A stretch of 64,000 nt of DNA from the NCBI RefSeq assembly GCF_029026145.1, contig NZ_CP119078.1, positions 62,001-126,000 on the forward strand. The letters are read 5' to 3'. Both the position numbers and the translations under genes were made by a program. The notes beneath the pieces were generated by a model. The model was not told the DNA's origin. It made no database searches and worked only from the letters and a program-made list of their open reading frames with translations. This DNA is from Legionella cardiaca. Lineage in GTDB: Bacteria; Pseudomonadota; Gammaproteobacteria; Legionellales; Legionellaceae. Positions 16,764 through 26,030 of the stretch are shown piece by piece (within the stretch, counting starts at the first letter, position 1; the number at the start of each line of letters is the position of its first letter).

Positions 16764-19700
16764 ATGCCTATAATTAACGACCTTGAAGCTTATATAGCAA
16801 GTAAAAACGACTCTGCAGAAAACCTCGTCAAAAAAAGATTCTTCGGTGAAATTCTTGGCTTAATGAGGGAAAATAGGCTGACTGCAGCACAATTGACGGA
16901 TGCCCTGGCTAGATTATCTGAAGATGAGCGCACAAAATTATTCTGGTTAGGCAGGAACAAGGCTAGATCATCTTATACACAAGCGGCACAATGGGTACGT
17001 GATCTTTATCGTACTTTAAATGTTAACTTAGCTGATCTCGATTTAGTAACGATTGTAGAGACAAAACTTTCTGAGCCTAATAAAGCAATATTAAAGAGTA
17101 CTCCCTATCACTACTGGCAAAAGCATCCTTCAACGCACGCAAAAAGCGTGCTTGATCACGAATTAAAGCATGCTCTGACGTTTGATAATCGTACGACCCA
17201 TCAAGGTAAAACCTTAGTTCAAGCAATGCTTGAAGAGTATGAAAAGATAGATATTGCATTTAAAAATCTGCAAAAACATTTAACCCAATTAAATGAGAAG
17301 GCTCCTGAATATCTTCCACAAGTGGTAAGTGAGCTTTATAGCTTTTATCTAGCAAGAGACAGGGTAGAAGCGGAAGATTTTATTGACAAATTATTGGATA
17401 AAGTGGATGGAAATCCTGACTTAGTGAAGCCTTTACTCCATTCTCATCCTGCGATTGCAACCGCTTTGGTTTCAGCTGATCCTGAGCGGTTTTTCAAACT
17501 TCCTCCTGTTTTGCGCAGAAAAGTACAAGCGTCCCTGAGCATTGATAAAATTGAGGAAATTCATGAAGGTATAGAGAGTAACGCGCTATTTACCGGTCTT
17601 GATGCTGAAAAATCCGCTTTAATGTTAGACATTCTTCATGATACGCGTATCCGCTCTGACCTTGCAAAAAATACTCATCCTAAACATGACGTTTTTACTC
17701 AACTAAAAGAGACAATTTCTGGCCGTTTAGCCGAACAGCAAGATACATTGATTGCCCAGTATCAAGCAAAGCCTGCTATTGAGGCCATTAGAAAATACCT
17801 CGCTGAGGGACCGAACACCTTTAAAACAGATTTTTTTAAAAAGTTAATGCGAGACATTGAAGTAAAAGGCTTAACAGTTACTGTGCTTAATGAGCACTTA
17901 AGTGCATTAGATGCATCCGAGAAAGAGGCTTTGTTTGCCAAATGGAGTGGACCACATAACTCTCGGGCTGCCGGTGTAATGTTTGAGCTATATAAATTAG
18001 CTAATCTAACGGCGAAAGATGAAGAAGTACCCTTTACTAAAGAGGCGTTAGCTGGTCCTTCAGGGGAAGAATTCTATTTAGGAACTGCTGCTGAGAATAT
18101 TGCCGAGCGCAAAAAGCAATTTCTGGATCTTAAAGTTGAGCAAGTTCTTCTTCACCCACAAGCCAATTATAATACCAAGCTTGGCCAGAAAATTGACACT
18201 GTTGTTAAAGAATTTGAAGCTTATGCGCAATTTGAAAAAAGTCGTACCAATCAGCAAGCTAAAGCCGAAGCGATATATCAAACTGCTTTAGTGCAAAAGG
18301 CTTTGCATAACGCTACAACTGCGCGGGCTGAAACATTAATCTTTGACCCTCAAGGTCATCTCATTATTCCTGTAAGCTTTACTCCTGAAGACTACAAGCT
18401 TATTTGCGGGCAAATAACAGGAATTGACAGAGGGTCGAAAGCTGAATTGGAAAAGTTGTTAGGTGCCAAGCTTACTGACACAACGTTCTGTAACATCGAC
18501 ATTGCTAAACACGATGACTTAAAAGCTAAATTTAAGCGTGCCGTTGATTCCACCGGTGGTTCAGATGCACTCCTGGATGCTTACTTGAGGTCTCCAAAGC
18601 GTTCTAGTGTTATTGCCTTGCAAGAAGAAATAATGTTGCATACTTCCTTGTGTTTACGTGCTTTGGAAAAAACCAGCCGTGCAGCAGCGCTCACTCCTCA
18701 GGAACGCGATGAGTTAATGCTTGCAATCAATAAGGAAGTATTGGGCACTTTTACCAGAATTTTAAATGAGGTTAAGGGTGCCAATGGCATCGATATTAAC
18801 TATGTGGAACTTAATAAAAAATTAGACCAAGCCCGGCCGCAACTAGCCAAAATGGCACGTAAAATGTTAGTGGAAGACTTTTTGGCAGCAAAGGATAATT
18901 TCAGCGCAATAAATGCTGAATTGAGTAAAAAATTAACAGATAAGGCGTTTGAATCAATTACGGCAACCGGATTGGATTATTTTCGCACCGATGCTAGTAA
19001 CAAAACGGCGACGCATATTAGTGCGACGGAAAAGACAGCGCATAATAAAAAATTCGGCGCTGAAGAGCAAGCTATCCGCGTTATTAGCCGCTGTCATTAT
19101 AATCCCGATAGCCATGACGTTACCGCTTATGCCAATAGAACGGTTGAGGCACGTGTTCCATCGATAGCGATTAACACCGGGATCACGAGCGCTGCGCATA
19201 AAAGTGCGGTTCGGGATGTCGCTGACAAACTTGCATATGACCATCAATTATTACAGCAACGAAATAGTGCGTACAGGGGGCCTATTGTTTATAACTTATT
19301 AACCTCCCTGCACCCCAAGTATATTGATAATCTTCCTCTTGTAGAACTACAGAATAAGCAGCGTGCAAGTGCGGCACGTATTTTGAAGGGTTCTCACTTG
19401 TATAATGCGGAGCTGGTCGCAAAAGGGGAGCTTAATTCACTCATCTATGTGCAAAATATTCCCGTTAATCAACATACCTATGAATTGAGTTACAGTGCGA
19501 GCGATGGTGCGACGAAAGAAGCTGCGATTATGACGGATATAGCCTTACTGGCTACTTTCAATTATCACGCAGCAGCTTTTTCGCCAGAATTGCGACAAAG
19601 CATTACGGCAGCTTATGGCACAGCACATACTAATTATTTGAGTTTTTTATCGCAACGTGGCAATGGTCTGAATTACTTCAAAGATTCCGATTACGGAGAT

Positions 19701-20381
19701 AATACCATAACAACGTTGAAAAGTCTGAAAACAGCATGGAAGGCTACATTAACAAAACCAATGGCTCCTGCTGAAGACATGCCATCCTTAGTGGCCCAGA
19801 CTTTGTTTAAGATGATGGCAAATGATGCCCATCAAAATAAACAATTTGGCATGCTTTCTCAAGCGTTATCCGTTTTTATCGAGCCTGCCTCACTCGGTGG
19901 ATGTAAAAGTGCTAATGAGCGTGAGCAAGCAGTAGCCGGGCGTGTCGGATTATTAAAGGGAATCACAGGTGAGCTTGAGGAAGTATCATTATTGAATCCC
20001 CTGGATGATTTGTCGCAATTATCTGCAGAAAAAAGAGCTGTGGTTACGGCTATGCAGAACTACCTTGCAGGAACAGGAACGGTTGCGCAAATTCAGGAAG
20101 CTGTAGATAAAGCCTTCAATGAGCATAATTTGCAAAGTGCTATCACGGCAATGAGTCCAGAAGATCAAGCTGGTCCTTCTAAAGTACAGGCAACAGAAAA
20201 TGAAGAGGATCCGGGCGTTATTTCTGAATGGAATACCAACGTGGCAGAATCAGGCTATTTAGATCTTTTATCGCAAACTAACAGCGCCAAGTTGCAGGCT
20301 CATAAAGCTGATTTAGCAAAAGATTTCATCGAGTTATGTGCTAATAAAGTAGCTGAGACCCAGGGGCTAAGATATCATTAA
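16764..20381 (+). CDS. 1205-residue effector candidate with CX5R (SopB/IpgD/SidF-like) phosphatase signature
   Basis: This is a very long cytosolic-type protein with no signal peptide or membrane segment. About residues 1-780 are helical and charged. The C-terminal third has RGPIVYNLL (838-846), QNIPVN (897-902) and GGCKSANER, in which C1047 and R1053 form C-x5-R. The CKS-x-x-x-R loop resembles CKSGKDR of the SopB/IpgD/SidF phosphoinositide phosphatases, and NIPVN upstream recalls the conserved FNxxVN segment of that group. The tail is acidic and loosely structured (GPSKVQATENEEDPG), like many Dot/Icm substrates. It is a good candidate lipid or protein phosphatase effector. Similarity is from motif reading only. 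Confidence 0.6.
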   Translation: MPIINDLEAYIASKNDSAENLVKKRFFGEILGLMRENRLTAAQLTDALARLSEDERTKLFWLGRNKARSSYTQAAQWVRDLYRTLNVNLADLDLVTIVETKLSEPNKAILKSTPYHYWQKHPSTHAKSVLDHELKHALTFDNRTTHQGKTLVQAMLEEYEKIDIAFKNLQKHLTQLNEKAPEYLPQVVSELYSFYLARDRVEAEDFIDKLLDKVDGNPDLVKPLLHSHPAIATALVSADPERFFKLPPVLRRKVQASLSIDKIEEIHEGIESNALFTGLDAEKSALMLDILHDTRIRSDLAKNTHPKHDVFTQLKETISGRLAEQQDTLIAQYQAKPAIEAIRKYLAEGPNTFKTDFFKKLMRDIEVKGLTVTVLNEHLSALDASEKEALFAKWSGPHNSRAAGVMFELYKLANLTAKDEEVPFTKEALAGPSGEEFYLGTAAENIAERKKQFLDLKVEQVLLHPQANYNTKLGQKIDTVVKEFEAYAQFEKSRTNQQAKAEAIYQTALVQKALHNATTARAETLIFDPQGHLIIPVSFTPEDYKLICGQITGIDRGSKAELEKLLGAKLTDTTFCNIDIAKHDDLKAKFKRAVDSTGGSDALLDAYLRSPKRSSVIALQEEIMLHTSLCLRALEKTSRAAALTPQERDELMLAINKEVLGTFTRILNEVKGANGIDINYVELNKKLDQARPQLAKMARKMLVEDFLAAKDNFSAINAELSKKLTDKAFESITATGLDYFRTDASNKTATHISATEKTAHNKKFGAEEQAIRVISRCHYNPDSHDVTAYANRTVEARVPSIAINTGITSAAHKSAVRDVADKLAYDHQLLQQRNSAYRGPIVYNLLTSLHPKYIDNLPLVELQNKQRASAARILKGSHLYNAELVAKGELNSLIYVQNIPVNQHTYELSYSASDGATKEAAIMTDIALLATFNYHAAAFSPELRQSITAAYGTAHTNYLSFLSQRGNGLNYFKDSDYGDNTITTLKSLKTAWKATLTKPMAPAEDMPSLVAQTLFKMMANDAHQNKQFGMLSQALSVFIEPASLGGCKSANEREQAVAGRVGLLKGITGELEEVSLLNPLDDLSQLSAEKRAVVTAMQNYLAGTGTVAQIQEAVDKAFNEHNLQSAITAMSPEDQAGPSKVQATENEEDPGVISEWNTNVAESGYLDLLSQTNSAKLQAHKADLAKDFIELCANKVAETQGLRYH

Positions 20382-20432
20382 TAAAATTAAAGAAGCAACA
20401 GGCTTTAATAAAAGCACGCTCATTTGAGTTTG

Positions 20433-20469
20433 TCACAGCAGACTCTTTAAAAGAGTCTTGCTGCTGTGA
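20433..20469. terminator. Long hairpin between convergent genes
   Basis: TCACAGCA-GACTCTTT pairs with AAAGAGTC and TGCTGTGA, with a small bulge, giving about 16 paired bases. It lies 52 bp past the stop of the 1205-residue gene and just after the stop of the opposing lipoprotein gene. AATTTT follows on the plus strand. Confidence 0.55.
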
Positions 20470-20477
20470 GCGAAATT

Positions 20478-20813
20478 TTAATAGTATTCAACAGTAGTTG
20501 TTGTTACATCAACAGGTTCTGTATCAACAATATTTACTGAATCATAGACAACTGGAGTAGTTACAACGGGGGTGGTAACTACGCTGGAGCCACAGCAACT
20601 AGGCGTCGTAACGACTGCGGTGGTGGCTGTAGGACAACATCTTCTTGGTGTTGTGACCACAGTAGGGCAGCAGCGTTTTGTAACAACGGGAGTTGAAACG
20701 ACACGAGTTGTAACCACAGGCGTAACACTAACTTGTCTATATTCCACTACATCAGTGTTATAACCACAAGCTGTCAAAATGACTGACATAGGCACTAATG
20801 CTATCCGTTTCAT
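20478..20813 (-). CDS. Cysteine-rich VVTTP-repeat lipoprotein
   Basis: The 111-residue protein starts MKRIALVPMSVILTACGYN, a signal peptide with lipobox L-T-A-C (Cys16). The mature part is low complexity: repeated VVTTP/VVTTR units with three adjacent-cysteine blocks (RCCPT, RCCPT, SCCGS), ending in an acidic VDVTTTTVEYY tail. The frame is open to 20924, but the ATG at 20813 has GAGGT upstream and gives the lipoprotein signal. The paired cysteines suggest disulfides or metal binding at the envelope. No family is recognised. Confidence 0.7.
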   Translation of the reverse strand: MKRIALVPMSVILTACGYNTDVVEYRQVSVTPVVTTRVVSTPVVTKRCCPTVVTTPRRCCPTATTAVVTTPSCCGSSVVTTPVVTTPVVYDSVNIVDTEPVDVTTTTVEYY

Positions 20814-20874
20814 AATTGACCTCAAGTCTGCTTCGGTAGCTAAATTGTAGAATATTTGATCACTTTTTGCCAGT

Positions 20875-21147
20875 TTATTGGTAATCGCGAGGGGTTTTTT
20901 CATTGATGTAATAGAGGAATGCAAGCAACTGTGCTACGGCTACATAAAGGTTTGGCGGGATTTCTTTATTTAAATTTACTTGCGCGAGAAGTGCTGTTAA
21001 TTGTTCATCGTGTTGTAAGGGAACGCCATGTTCTTTGGCGATTTTTATGATCTGCTGGGCAATGGCTCCCTCACCCTTTGCCGTAACTTTAGGCGCTGAC
21101 TTGCCATCGTAGCGTAGTGCTACGGCTTGTAGTTTGTCTTTTTTCAT
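20875..21147 (-). CDS. FlhB C-terminal-domain homologue (YscU/FlhB-like)
   Basis: The 90-residue product matches the cytoplasmic domain of the flagellar export switch FlhB/YscU: AVALRYDGKSAPKVTAKGEG, a middle AKEHGVPLQHDEQLTALLAQ and the end IPPNLYVAVAQLLAFLYYIN. It lacks the membrane part and the self-cleaving NPTH site. Such stand-alone proteins are known near fliK-like genes and are thought to help or replace FlhB in substrate switching. Its ATG overlaps the stop of the upstream fliK-like gene (ATGA), so the two are coupled. Confidence 0.88.
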   Translation of the reverse strand: MKKDKLQAVALRYDGKSAPKVTAKGEGAIAQQIIKIAKEHGVPLQHDEQLTALLAQVNLNKEIPPNLYVAVAQLLAFLYYINEKTPRDYQ

Positions 21148-22316
21148 ATTCGTATATCCAGTAAATGAAGATTGCTTGTATCTATTTCTTCACTAAACAA
21201 TCCCAAATTAACATTCCATAAATTGAGGGATAAATTTAATTCTTGCAGTAAATTGGCAAAAATTTGTTGGCTGGCTGCTAAAAATTCGACTGTTTCTTCT
21301 TTTTCCGCATAGAGTTGGATATCAATAGCTGAGCCTTGCAAACTCACCTTGGCTTGTATATCACCAAGATTTGTTAAATGAATTGCAAAACTGATAGACC
21401 AGCCTGAAGCCTGGGCATTTTTTTGACGATTATCTTCTAATTTAAGTGGAATAACTTCAAGTCCAGCTAAGGTATTGACGGGTAAATCAAGCATCAAGCT
21501 ATAAGGGGCTTCTTGTGCGCTCAGTAAATGCAACAATTGATTGGTTTCTATTCGAGCTAAGGTATGGGCCGTATGTTCTCGCAATATAGCAAGCACCTGT
21601 TCAAGAGGCTGGTCGGTAAATGAAAGTGGCAGTAAACTGCGCTGAGGTTGTGGGAAGTTAGCTGGTAGCGATAAGGTATCGGACTCGTAATAACTGGCTG
21701 GATTACGTAAGGTATTAGATAAGGGTAATTGACTGTTTAGCATAGTCAATAGACGCAAACATTGTCCTTTAAAATCCAAATTTAATGATTCTTTCGGATT
21801 ATCTCGTCGCCAATTTAAAAGAGAGTTTTCCCAAAAAATACCACTATGACTTATTGCTTGTGCCAAGTGCTGGGGTAATTGTGTCAATGGGGTGATACTT
21901 GCCAATAACTGTTGAATTTGTTGCTGAATGGTTGCTGGTAAATTAGGTAACGCCCCTAAACCGCTTAGTGTTGCGAGTAGGTAGGCGGGGGGCGCTTGCT
22001 TAGGTAATGTTTGCATTAACGCAGTTTGTAATGGGTTTGTTTGTAGAGGCGTTCGAAGAATTTGTAATACAGCTTCTCCTTCAGTTTGCAGGACCTTAAC
22101 TTGTAGCAACTCACCGGGTTCGACATGATGTGATGTTCGAGCATTGAGGTTTTGACCATTAATATTGATAAGTACCTGATTTTCACTTAATGCTTTAACC
22201 ACCACGGTCTTTAATATTTGGCCCACGTAGAGTTCCGTGACAGCCTTGGTCTGTTTTAATTCCTGGATAGGCTCCAACCTGACAATTGGCGTGTTATTCG
22301 GTATCTCAACAGCCAT
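21144..22316 (-). CDS. FliK-like flagellar hook-length control protein
   Basis: The 390-residue protein has a proline- and glutamine-rich N-terminal and middle region and a C-terminal domain (about 290-375) like the Flg_hook domain of FliK. That domain reads LTNLGDIQAKVSLQG, then IDIQLYAEKEETVEFLAAS, then LLQELNLSLNLWNVNLG. FliK measures hook length and triggers the export switch through FlhB. The coupling to an FlhB C-domain gene strongly supports this. The pair lies away from any other flagellar gene in this window. Confidence 0.8.
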   Translation of the reverse strand: MAVEIPNNTPIVRLEPIQELKQTKAVTELYVGQILKTVVVKALSENQVLININGQNLNARTSHHVEPGELLQVKVLQTEGEAVLQILRTPLQTNPLQTALMQTLPKQAPPAYLLATLSGLGALPNLPATIQQQIQQLLASITPLTQLPQHLAQAISHSGIFWENSLLNWRRDNPKESLNLDFKGQCLRLLTMLNSQLPLSNTLRNPASYYESDTLSLPANFPQPQRSLLPLSFTDQPLEQVLAILREHTAHTLARIETNQLLHLLSAQEAPYSLMLDLPVNTLAGLEVIPLKLEDNRQKNAQASGWSISFAIHLTNLGDIQAKVSLQGSAIDIQLYAEKEETVEFLAASQQIFANLLQELNLSLNLWNVNLGLFSEEIDTSNLHLLDIRI

Positions 22317-22539
22317 ATTTCATCCTTTGACTTAATTTACTTGTCATTTATAAAGGCATTTCACTATACTGATGCCCTCTGTATCGGCCGTAATGGCAAT
22401 CACTTGATGCGGCCAACAGTAGGTAAGTATTGATGTCATTGCCCGTAAAGCCTATTTTGAACAAGTTGCAGGCTGATAAGCAATACCGACCAGAAAGGAT
22501 ATCACCCCTATACAGGGGATACTAAGACAGGGTGTAAAG

Positions 22540-24777
22540 ATGCTAGATAGAGCCAGCGTAGTCGATGAACAATTTATCAACCGCATAAAAAACGGGGATT
22601 TTCCTGCTATTAAAAGCGCGACCATGCCCACGGATGTGGATATGGATAAAAAAACTGCGATTGAATTATTTGATTCGCAGATTAAGTCTCGCTTGCTTGA
22701 CCTTATTGCTCGCCAATTAAAAGAAAAAGGGTTGTCTTATTACACCATCGGTAGCAGTGGTCATGAAGGTAATGCCGTATTTGGCAAAGTCTTTAGAGCC
22801 AGTGATATGGCTTTTTTACATTATCGCAGTGGTGCCTTTTACATACAACGAGCCAAGCAATTAGCAAGCACAGACGGCGTAAGAGATATTTTATTGTCGT
22901 TGGTTGCTGCGGCTCAAGATCCAATAGCCGGTGGGCGACATAAGGTATTTGGAAGTGTTCCTTTAACTATTCCTCCCCAAACGTCAACCATTGCGTCTCA
23001 TTTACCCAAAGCATTAGGTACAGCATTGTCGATTACGCGTGCCAAAGAATTAGCGATTCATAGTAAATTACCTGCTGATTCGCTTATTTTATGTTCTTTT
23101 GGCGATGCCTCAACAAACCACGCTTCAGCACAAACAACGTTGAATGCTTGCTCCTGGATTGCAACACAACCTTATCCATTACCTTTAATTTTTATCTGTG
23201 AAGACAACGGCATCGGTATTTCAGTTCCGACACCGAACACCTGGATAGAAACGTCAATAAAACAGCGTCCGGGACTGCACTATATAAGTTGCGATGGTTT
23301 AAATATTGCTGATATTTATCAAAAGGCACAGCAAGCTGAATATCTGGCTAGAGTAAAAAAACAGCCCGTATTTTTACACATGAAATGTGTGCGGCTATTA
23401 GGGCATGCTGGTTCTGATATCGAGTCACAATATAATACACAGGCTGAAATTGAGCAAAGAGAAGCAAACGATCCCTTATTATATACAGCGGGTATCCTTT
23501 ACCGGGAAGGATGGATGACCTTAGAGGCTATCATTGATTTATATCAAGATAATCGCGCCCTGATTGAAGCAAAAGCCATGGAAGCAATTCACTTGCCTAA
23601 AATGAGCAGTGCCAAAGAAGTGATGTCATCATTACTACCGAAAGGACGAAATAAACGTGCTTACTTACCGCCAGATGAGTCAAGACGTCAGCAAGTTTTT
23701 GCTGGAAGTTACAACCAGTTAACCATGAAGCGTAACCTTTGCCAGAATATTAATTTTGCCTTAACCGATTTAATGATGCAGTACCCTAACATGCTAGTAT
23801 TTGGTGAAGATGTGGGTAAAAAAGGCGGAGTTTATCGGGTTACGGCCGATCTTCAGGCACGTTTTGGTCAAAGACGTGTATTTGACTCGCTGCTTGATGA
23901 AACAACAATATTAGGGACAGCAATCGGATTGGCGCATAATGGCTTTTTGCCTGTTCCTGAAATTCAATTCTTAGCTTATTTACATAATGCCGAGGATCAA
24001 TTGCGCGGAGAGGCATCGACCTTATCGTTTTTCTCTAATGGTCAATATCAAAATCCTATGGTGATTCGTATTGCTTCCTTAGCCTATCAAAAAGGCTTTG
24101 GCGGTCATTTTCATAATGATAACTCCATTGCTGTCCTTAGGGATTTGCCGGGTGTATTGGTGGCTTGTCCTTCTAATGGACCTGATGCTGCCATGATGTT
24201 GCGAACTTGCATGAAATTAGCCCATCAAGAAGGGCGTGTCATCGTCTTTCTAGAGCCCATTGCCTTATACATGACGAAAGATTTACATGAAACGGGGGAT
24301 AATGGTTGGTTATTTGAATACCCTGCTATTGAGAAAACGATCGACGTTGGTGAAGTAGGGGTTGATGGCGAAGGTGATACCGTTATTCTTAGCTATGCCA
24401 ATGGTTATTATTTATCAAAGCAAGCGGCAAAAATTTTAAAGGATCAACATAACATTGAGGTGAAATTGGTTGATTTACGCTGGTTAAGTCCTTTGCCAAC
24501 GGAAGCAATAATCCGCGAAGTTGCAAAAGCAAAACGCGTTTTAATTGTCGATGAGGGCCGTCAAAGCGGTTCTGTGAGTGAGGGATTAATGACATTATTA
24601 ATGGAGCATGCACCTAATCGTTTAAAAATAAGACGCATTACAGGTGAAGATTGCTTTATTCCATTAGGTACTGCATGGCAGTATCTGTTGCCAAGCCGTG
24701 ATTCTATTGTTGCTGCGATTTTGGCATTGCATTCAGTTAAAAGGGAGAAGGAACGTGGACGATTTGTTATTTCTTGA
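22540..24777 (+). CDS. Fused alpha/beta E1 of a branched-chain 2-oxoacid dehydrogenase
   Basis: The 745-residue product fuses the two E1 subunits. Residues ~1-370 are E1-alpha with the thiamine-diphosphate/Mg motif GDASTNHAS (188-196) and CEDNGIGISVPT. Residues ~395-735 are E1-beta, starting MKRNLCQNINFALTDLMMQY and including FGEDVGKKGGVYRVT. The E1 decarboxylates a branched-chain 2-oxoacid and passes the acyl group to the E2 lipoyl domain. No E2 or E3 gene lies next to it, so they must be elsewhere. The following acyl-CoA dehydrogenase gene overlaps its 3' end. Confidence 0.88.
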   Translation: MLDRASVVDEQFINRIKNGDFPAIKSATMPTDVDMDKKTAIELFDSQIKSRLLDLIARQLKEKGLSYYTIGSSGHEGNAVFGKVFRASDMAFLHYRSGAFYIQRAKQLASTDGVRDILLSLVAAAQDPIAGGRHKVFGSVPLTIPPQTSTIASHLPKALGTALSITRAKELAIHSKLPADSLILCSFGDASTNHASAQTTLNACSWIATQPYPLPLIFICEDNGIGISVPTPNTWIETSIKQRPGLHYISCDGLNIADIYQKAQQAEYLARVKKQPVFLHMKCVRLLGHAGSDIESQYNTQAEIEQREANDPLLYTAGILYREGWMTLEAIIDLYQDNRALIEAKAMEAIHLPKMSSAKEVMSSLLPKGRNKRAYLPPDESRRQQVFAGSYNQLTMKRNLCQNINFALTDLMMQYPNMLVFGEDVGKKGGVYRVTADLQARFGQRRVFDSLLDETTILGTAIGLAHNGFLPVPEIQFLAYLHNAEDQLRGEASTLSFFSNGQYQNPMVIRIASLAYQKGFGGHFHNDNSIAVLRDLPGVLVACPSNGPDAAMMLRTCMKLAHQEGRVIVFLEPIALYMTKDLHETGDNGWLFEYPAIEKTIDVGEVGVDGEGDTVILSYANGYYLSKQAAKILKDQHNIEVKLVDLRWLSPLPTEAIIREVAKAKRVLIVDEGRQSGSVSEGLMTLLMEHAPNRLKIRRITGEDCFIPLGTAWQYLLPSRDSIVAAILALHSVKREKERGRFVIS

Positions 24778-25912
24778 CGAACAATTACACGATGATGAAC
24801 GTATGATTCGCGATAGCGTCTCACGTTTTGTCAATCAAGATGTCATACCTTTAATGGCCGACGCTTTTGAGCATGCCGAATTTCCTAGAGAGTTGATAAA
24901 AAAATCGGCGGAGTTGGGATTGTTAGGTTTAACCTTGCCCGCAGAATACGGGGGGGCGGAAGCATCTTATGTTTCCTATGGTCTGGTTTGTCAGGAATTA
25001 GAGCGTGGTGATAGTGGATTACGCAGTTTTGTTTCTGTGCAAAGCTCTTTATGCATGTATCCCATATTTCGTTATGGCAGCGAAGAACAAAGAAAACGTT
25101 TTTTACCCGCTATGGCGGCAGGTGAAATCATTGGCTGCTTTGGTTTGACCGAACCAGATTCAGGATCTGATCCTGCCAGCATGCGGACTAATGCAAAAAA
25201 GGTTGATGGTGGTTGGCGTTTAAATGGCGCTAAAATGTGGATTACCAATGCACCTATTGCCGATATTGCGATTGTGTGGGCAAAGACTGAAGCGGGTATT
25301 CGTGGTTTTATCGTTGAAAAAGGGTTTAAGGGATTTAGTTGTCCTGAAATAAAACAAAAAATGTCTTTGCGTGCTTCAATCACTGGTGAAATAGTTTTTG
25401 AAGACGTTTTTGTGCCCGATGAAAACTTATTGCCAGCCAGTGATAAAGGGTTGGGTGCAGCCTTGAGTTGTTTAAGTCAAGCTCGTTATGGTATTGCCTG
25501 GGGGGCGATGGGTGCTGCAATGGCATGCTTTGATATTGCACGGGATTATTTGCTCGAACGCAAACAATTTGATAAGCCCTTAGCTTCCTTTCAGTTAATC
25601 CAAAAAGATTTAGCGACGATGTATACCGAAATAATTAAAGCACAATGCATGAATTTACAAATTGGTCGTTTAAAAGATCAACAGCGTGAAACACCTGTCA
25701 TGATTTCATTGGCAAAAGGGAATGCCTGTCGAGAAGCGCTAAAAATTGCTCGTATGTGTCGTAATCTATTGGGTGGTAACGGAATTAGCCTGGAGTATCA
25801 TGTTATCCGTCATATGCTAAATCTAGAATCAGTATTTACCTATGAAGGAACTGACAATGTCCATACGCTGGTCTTAGGGCGCCATATCACCGGTATTAAC
25901 GCCTTTAGTTAA
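24755..25912 (+). CDS. gcdH: Glutaryl-CoA dehydrogenase-like acyl-CoA dehydrogenase
   Basis: The 385-residue FAD enzyme fits the acyl-CoA dehydrogenase fold (N-helical, beta barrel, C-helical) and specifically glutaryl-CoA dehydrogenase: GCFGLTEPDSGSDPASM, WITNAPIADIAIVWAKTE, and the catalytic-glutamate segment TYEGTDNVHTLVLGRHITG (E364). It oxidatively decarboxylates glutaryl-CoA to crotonyl-CoA in lysine/tryptophan breakdown. The start is the GTG at 24755 with GAAGGAAC upstream; it lies inside the preceding E1 gene by 23 bases, so the two genes are transcribed together. Other acyl-CoA substrates remain possible. Confidence 0.9.
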   Translation: MDDLLFLDEQLHDDERMIRDSVSRFVNQDVIPLMADAFEHAEFPRELIKKSAELGLLGLTLPAEYGGAEASYVSYGLVCQELERGDSGLRSFVSVQSSLCMYPIFRYGSEEQRKRFLPAMAAGEIIGCFGLTEPDSGSDPASMRTNAKKVDGGWRLNGAKMWITNAPIADIAIVWAKTEAGIRGFIVEKGFKGFSCPEIKQKMSLRASITGEIVFEDVFVPDENLLPASDKGLGAALSCLSQARYGIAWGAMGAAMACFDIARDYLLERKQFDKPLASFQLIQKDLATMYTEIIKAQCMNLQIGRLKDQQRETPVMISLAKGNACREALKIARMCRNLLGGNGISLEYHVIRHMLNLESVFTYEGTDNVHTLVLGRHITGINAFS

Positions 25913-25917
25913 AGATT

Positions 25918-25948
25918 AAAGGGCTAAGGGCATTGTCTCTTAGCCTTT
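25918..25948 (+). terminator. Hairpin after gcdH
   Basis: AAAGGGCTAAG and CTTAGCCTTT pair with one bulged G, over an 11-nt loop, six bases after the stop of the acyl-CoA dehydrogenase gene. The 3' arm ends in TTT. Confidence 0.5.
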
Positions 25949-25992
25949 ACCTGCCTTCTCGTCAAGCTTCATCTCAAAAATCGTTTTCCGTC

Positions 25993-25998
25993 TATAAT
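25993..25998 (+). promoter_or_regulatory. -10 box upstream of the small acidic protein
   Basis: A perfect TATAAT lies 33 nt before the ATG at 26031. The -35 region is not convincing. Confidence 0.35.
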
Positions 25999-26030
25999 TA
26001 GAAAAGGGCGATACAATAGTTGAGAGAACT

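Noticed and set aside
18949..19247. ORFs on both strands within the 1205-residue gene
   Set aside because: They are basic, low-complexity shadow translations with no ribosome sites.
20572..20763. Plus-strand ORF rich in VVTTVG repeats
   Set aside because: It is the reverse complement of the repetitive lipoprotein gene, whose lipobox and start are convincing.
22505..22518. Small CCCCT/AGGGG hairpin before the E1 gene
   Set aside because: A 5-bp stem is too short to call a riboswitch or terminator.
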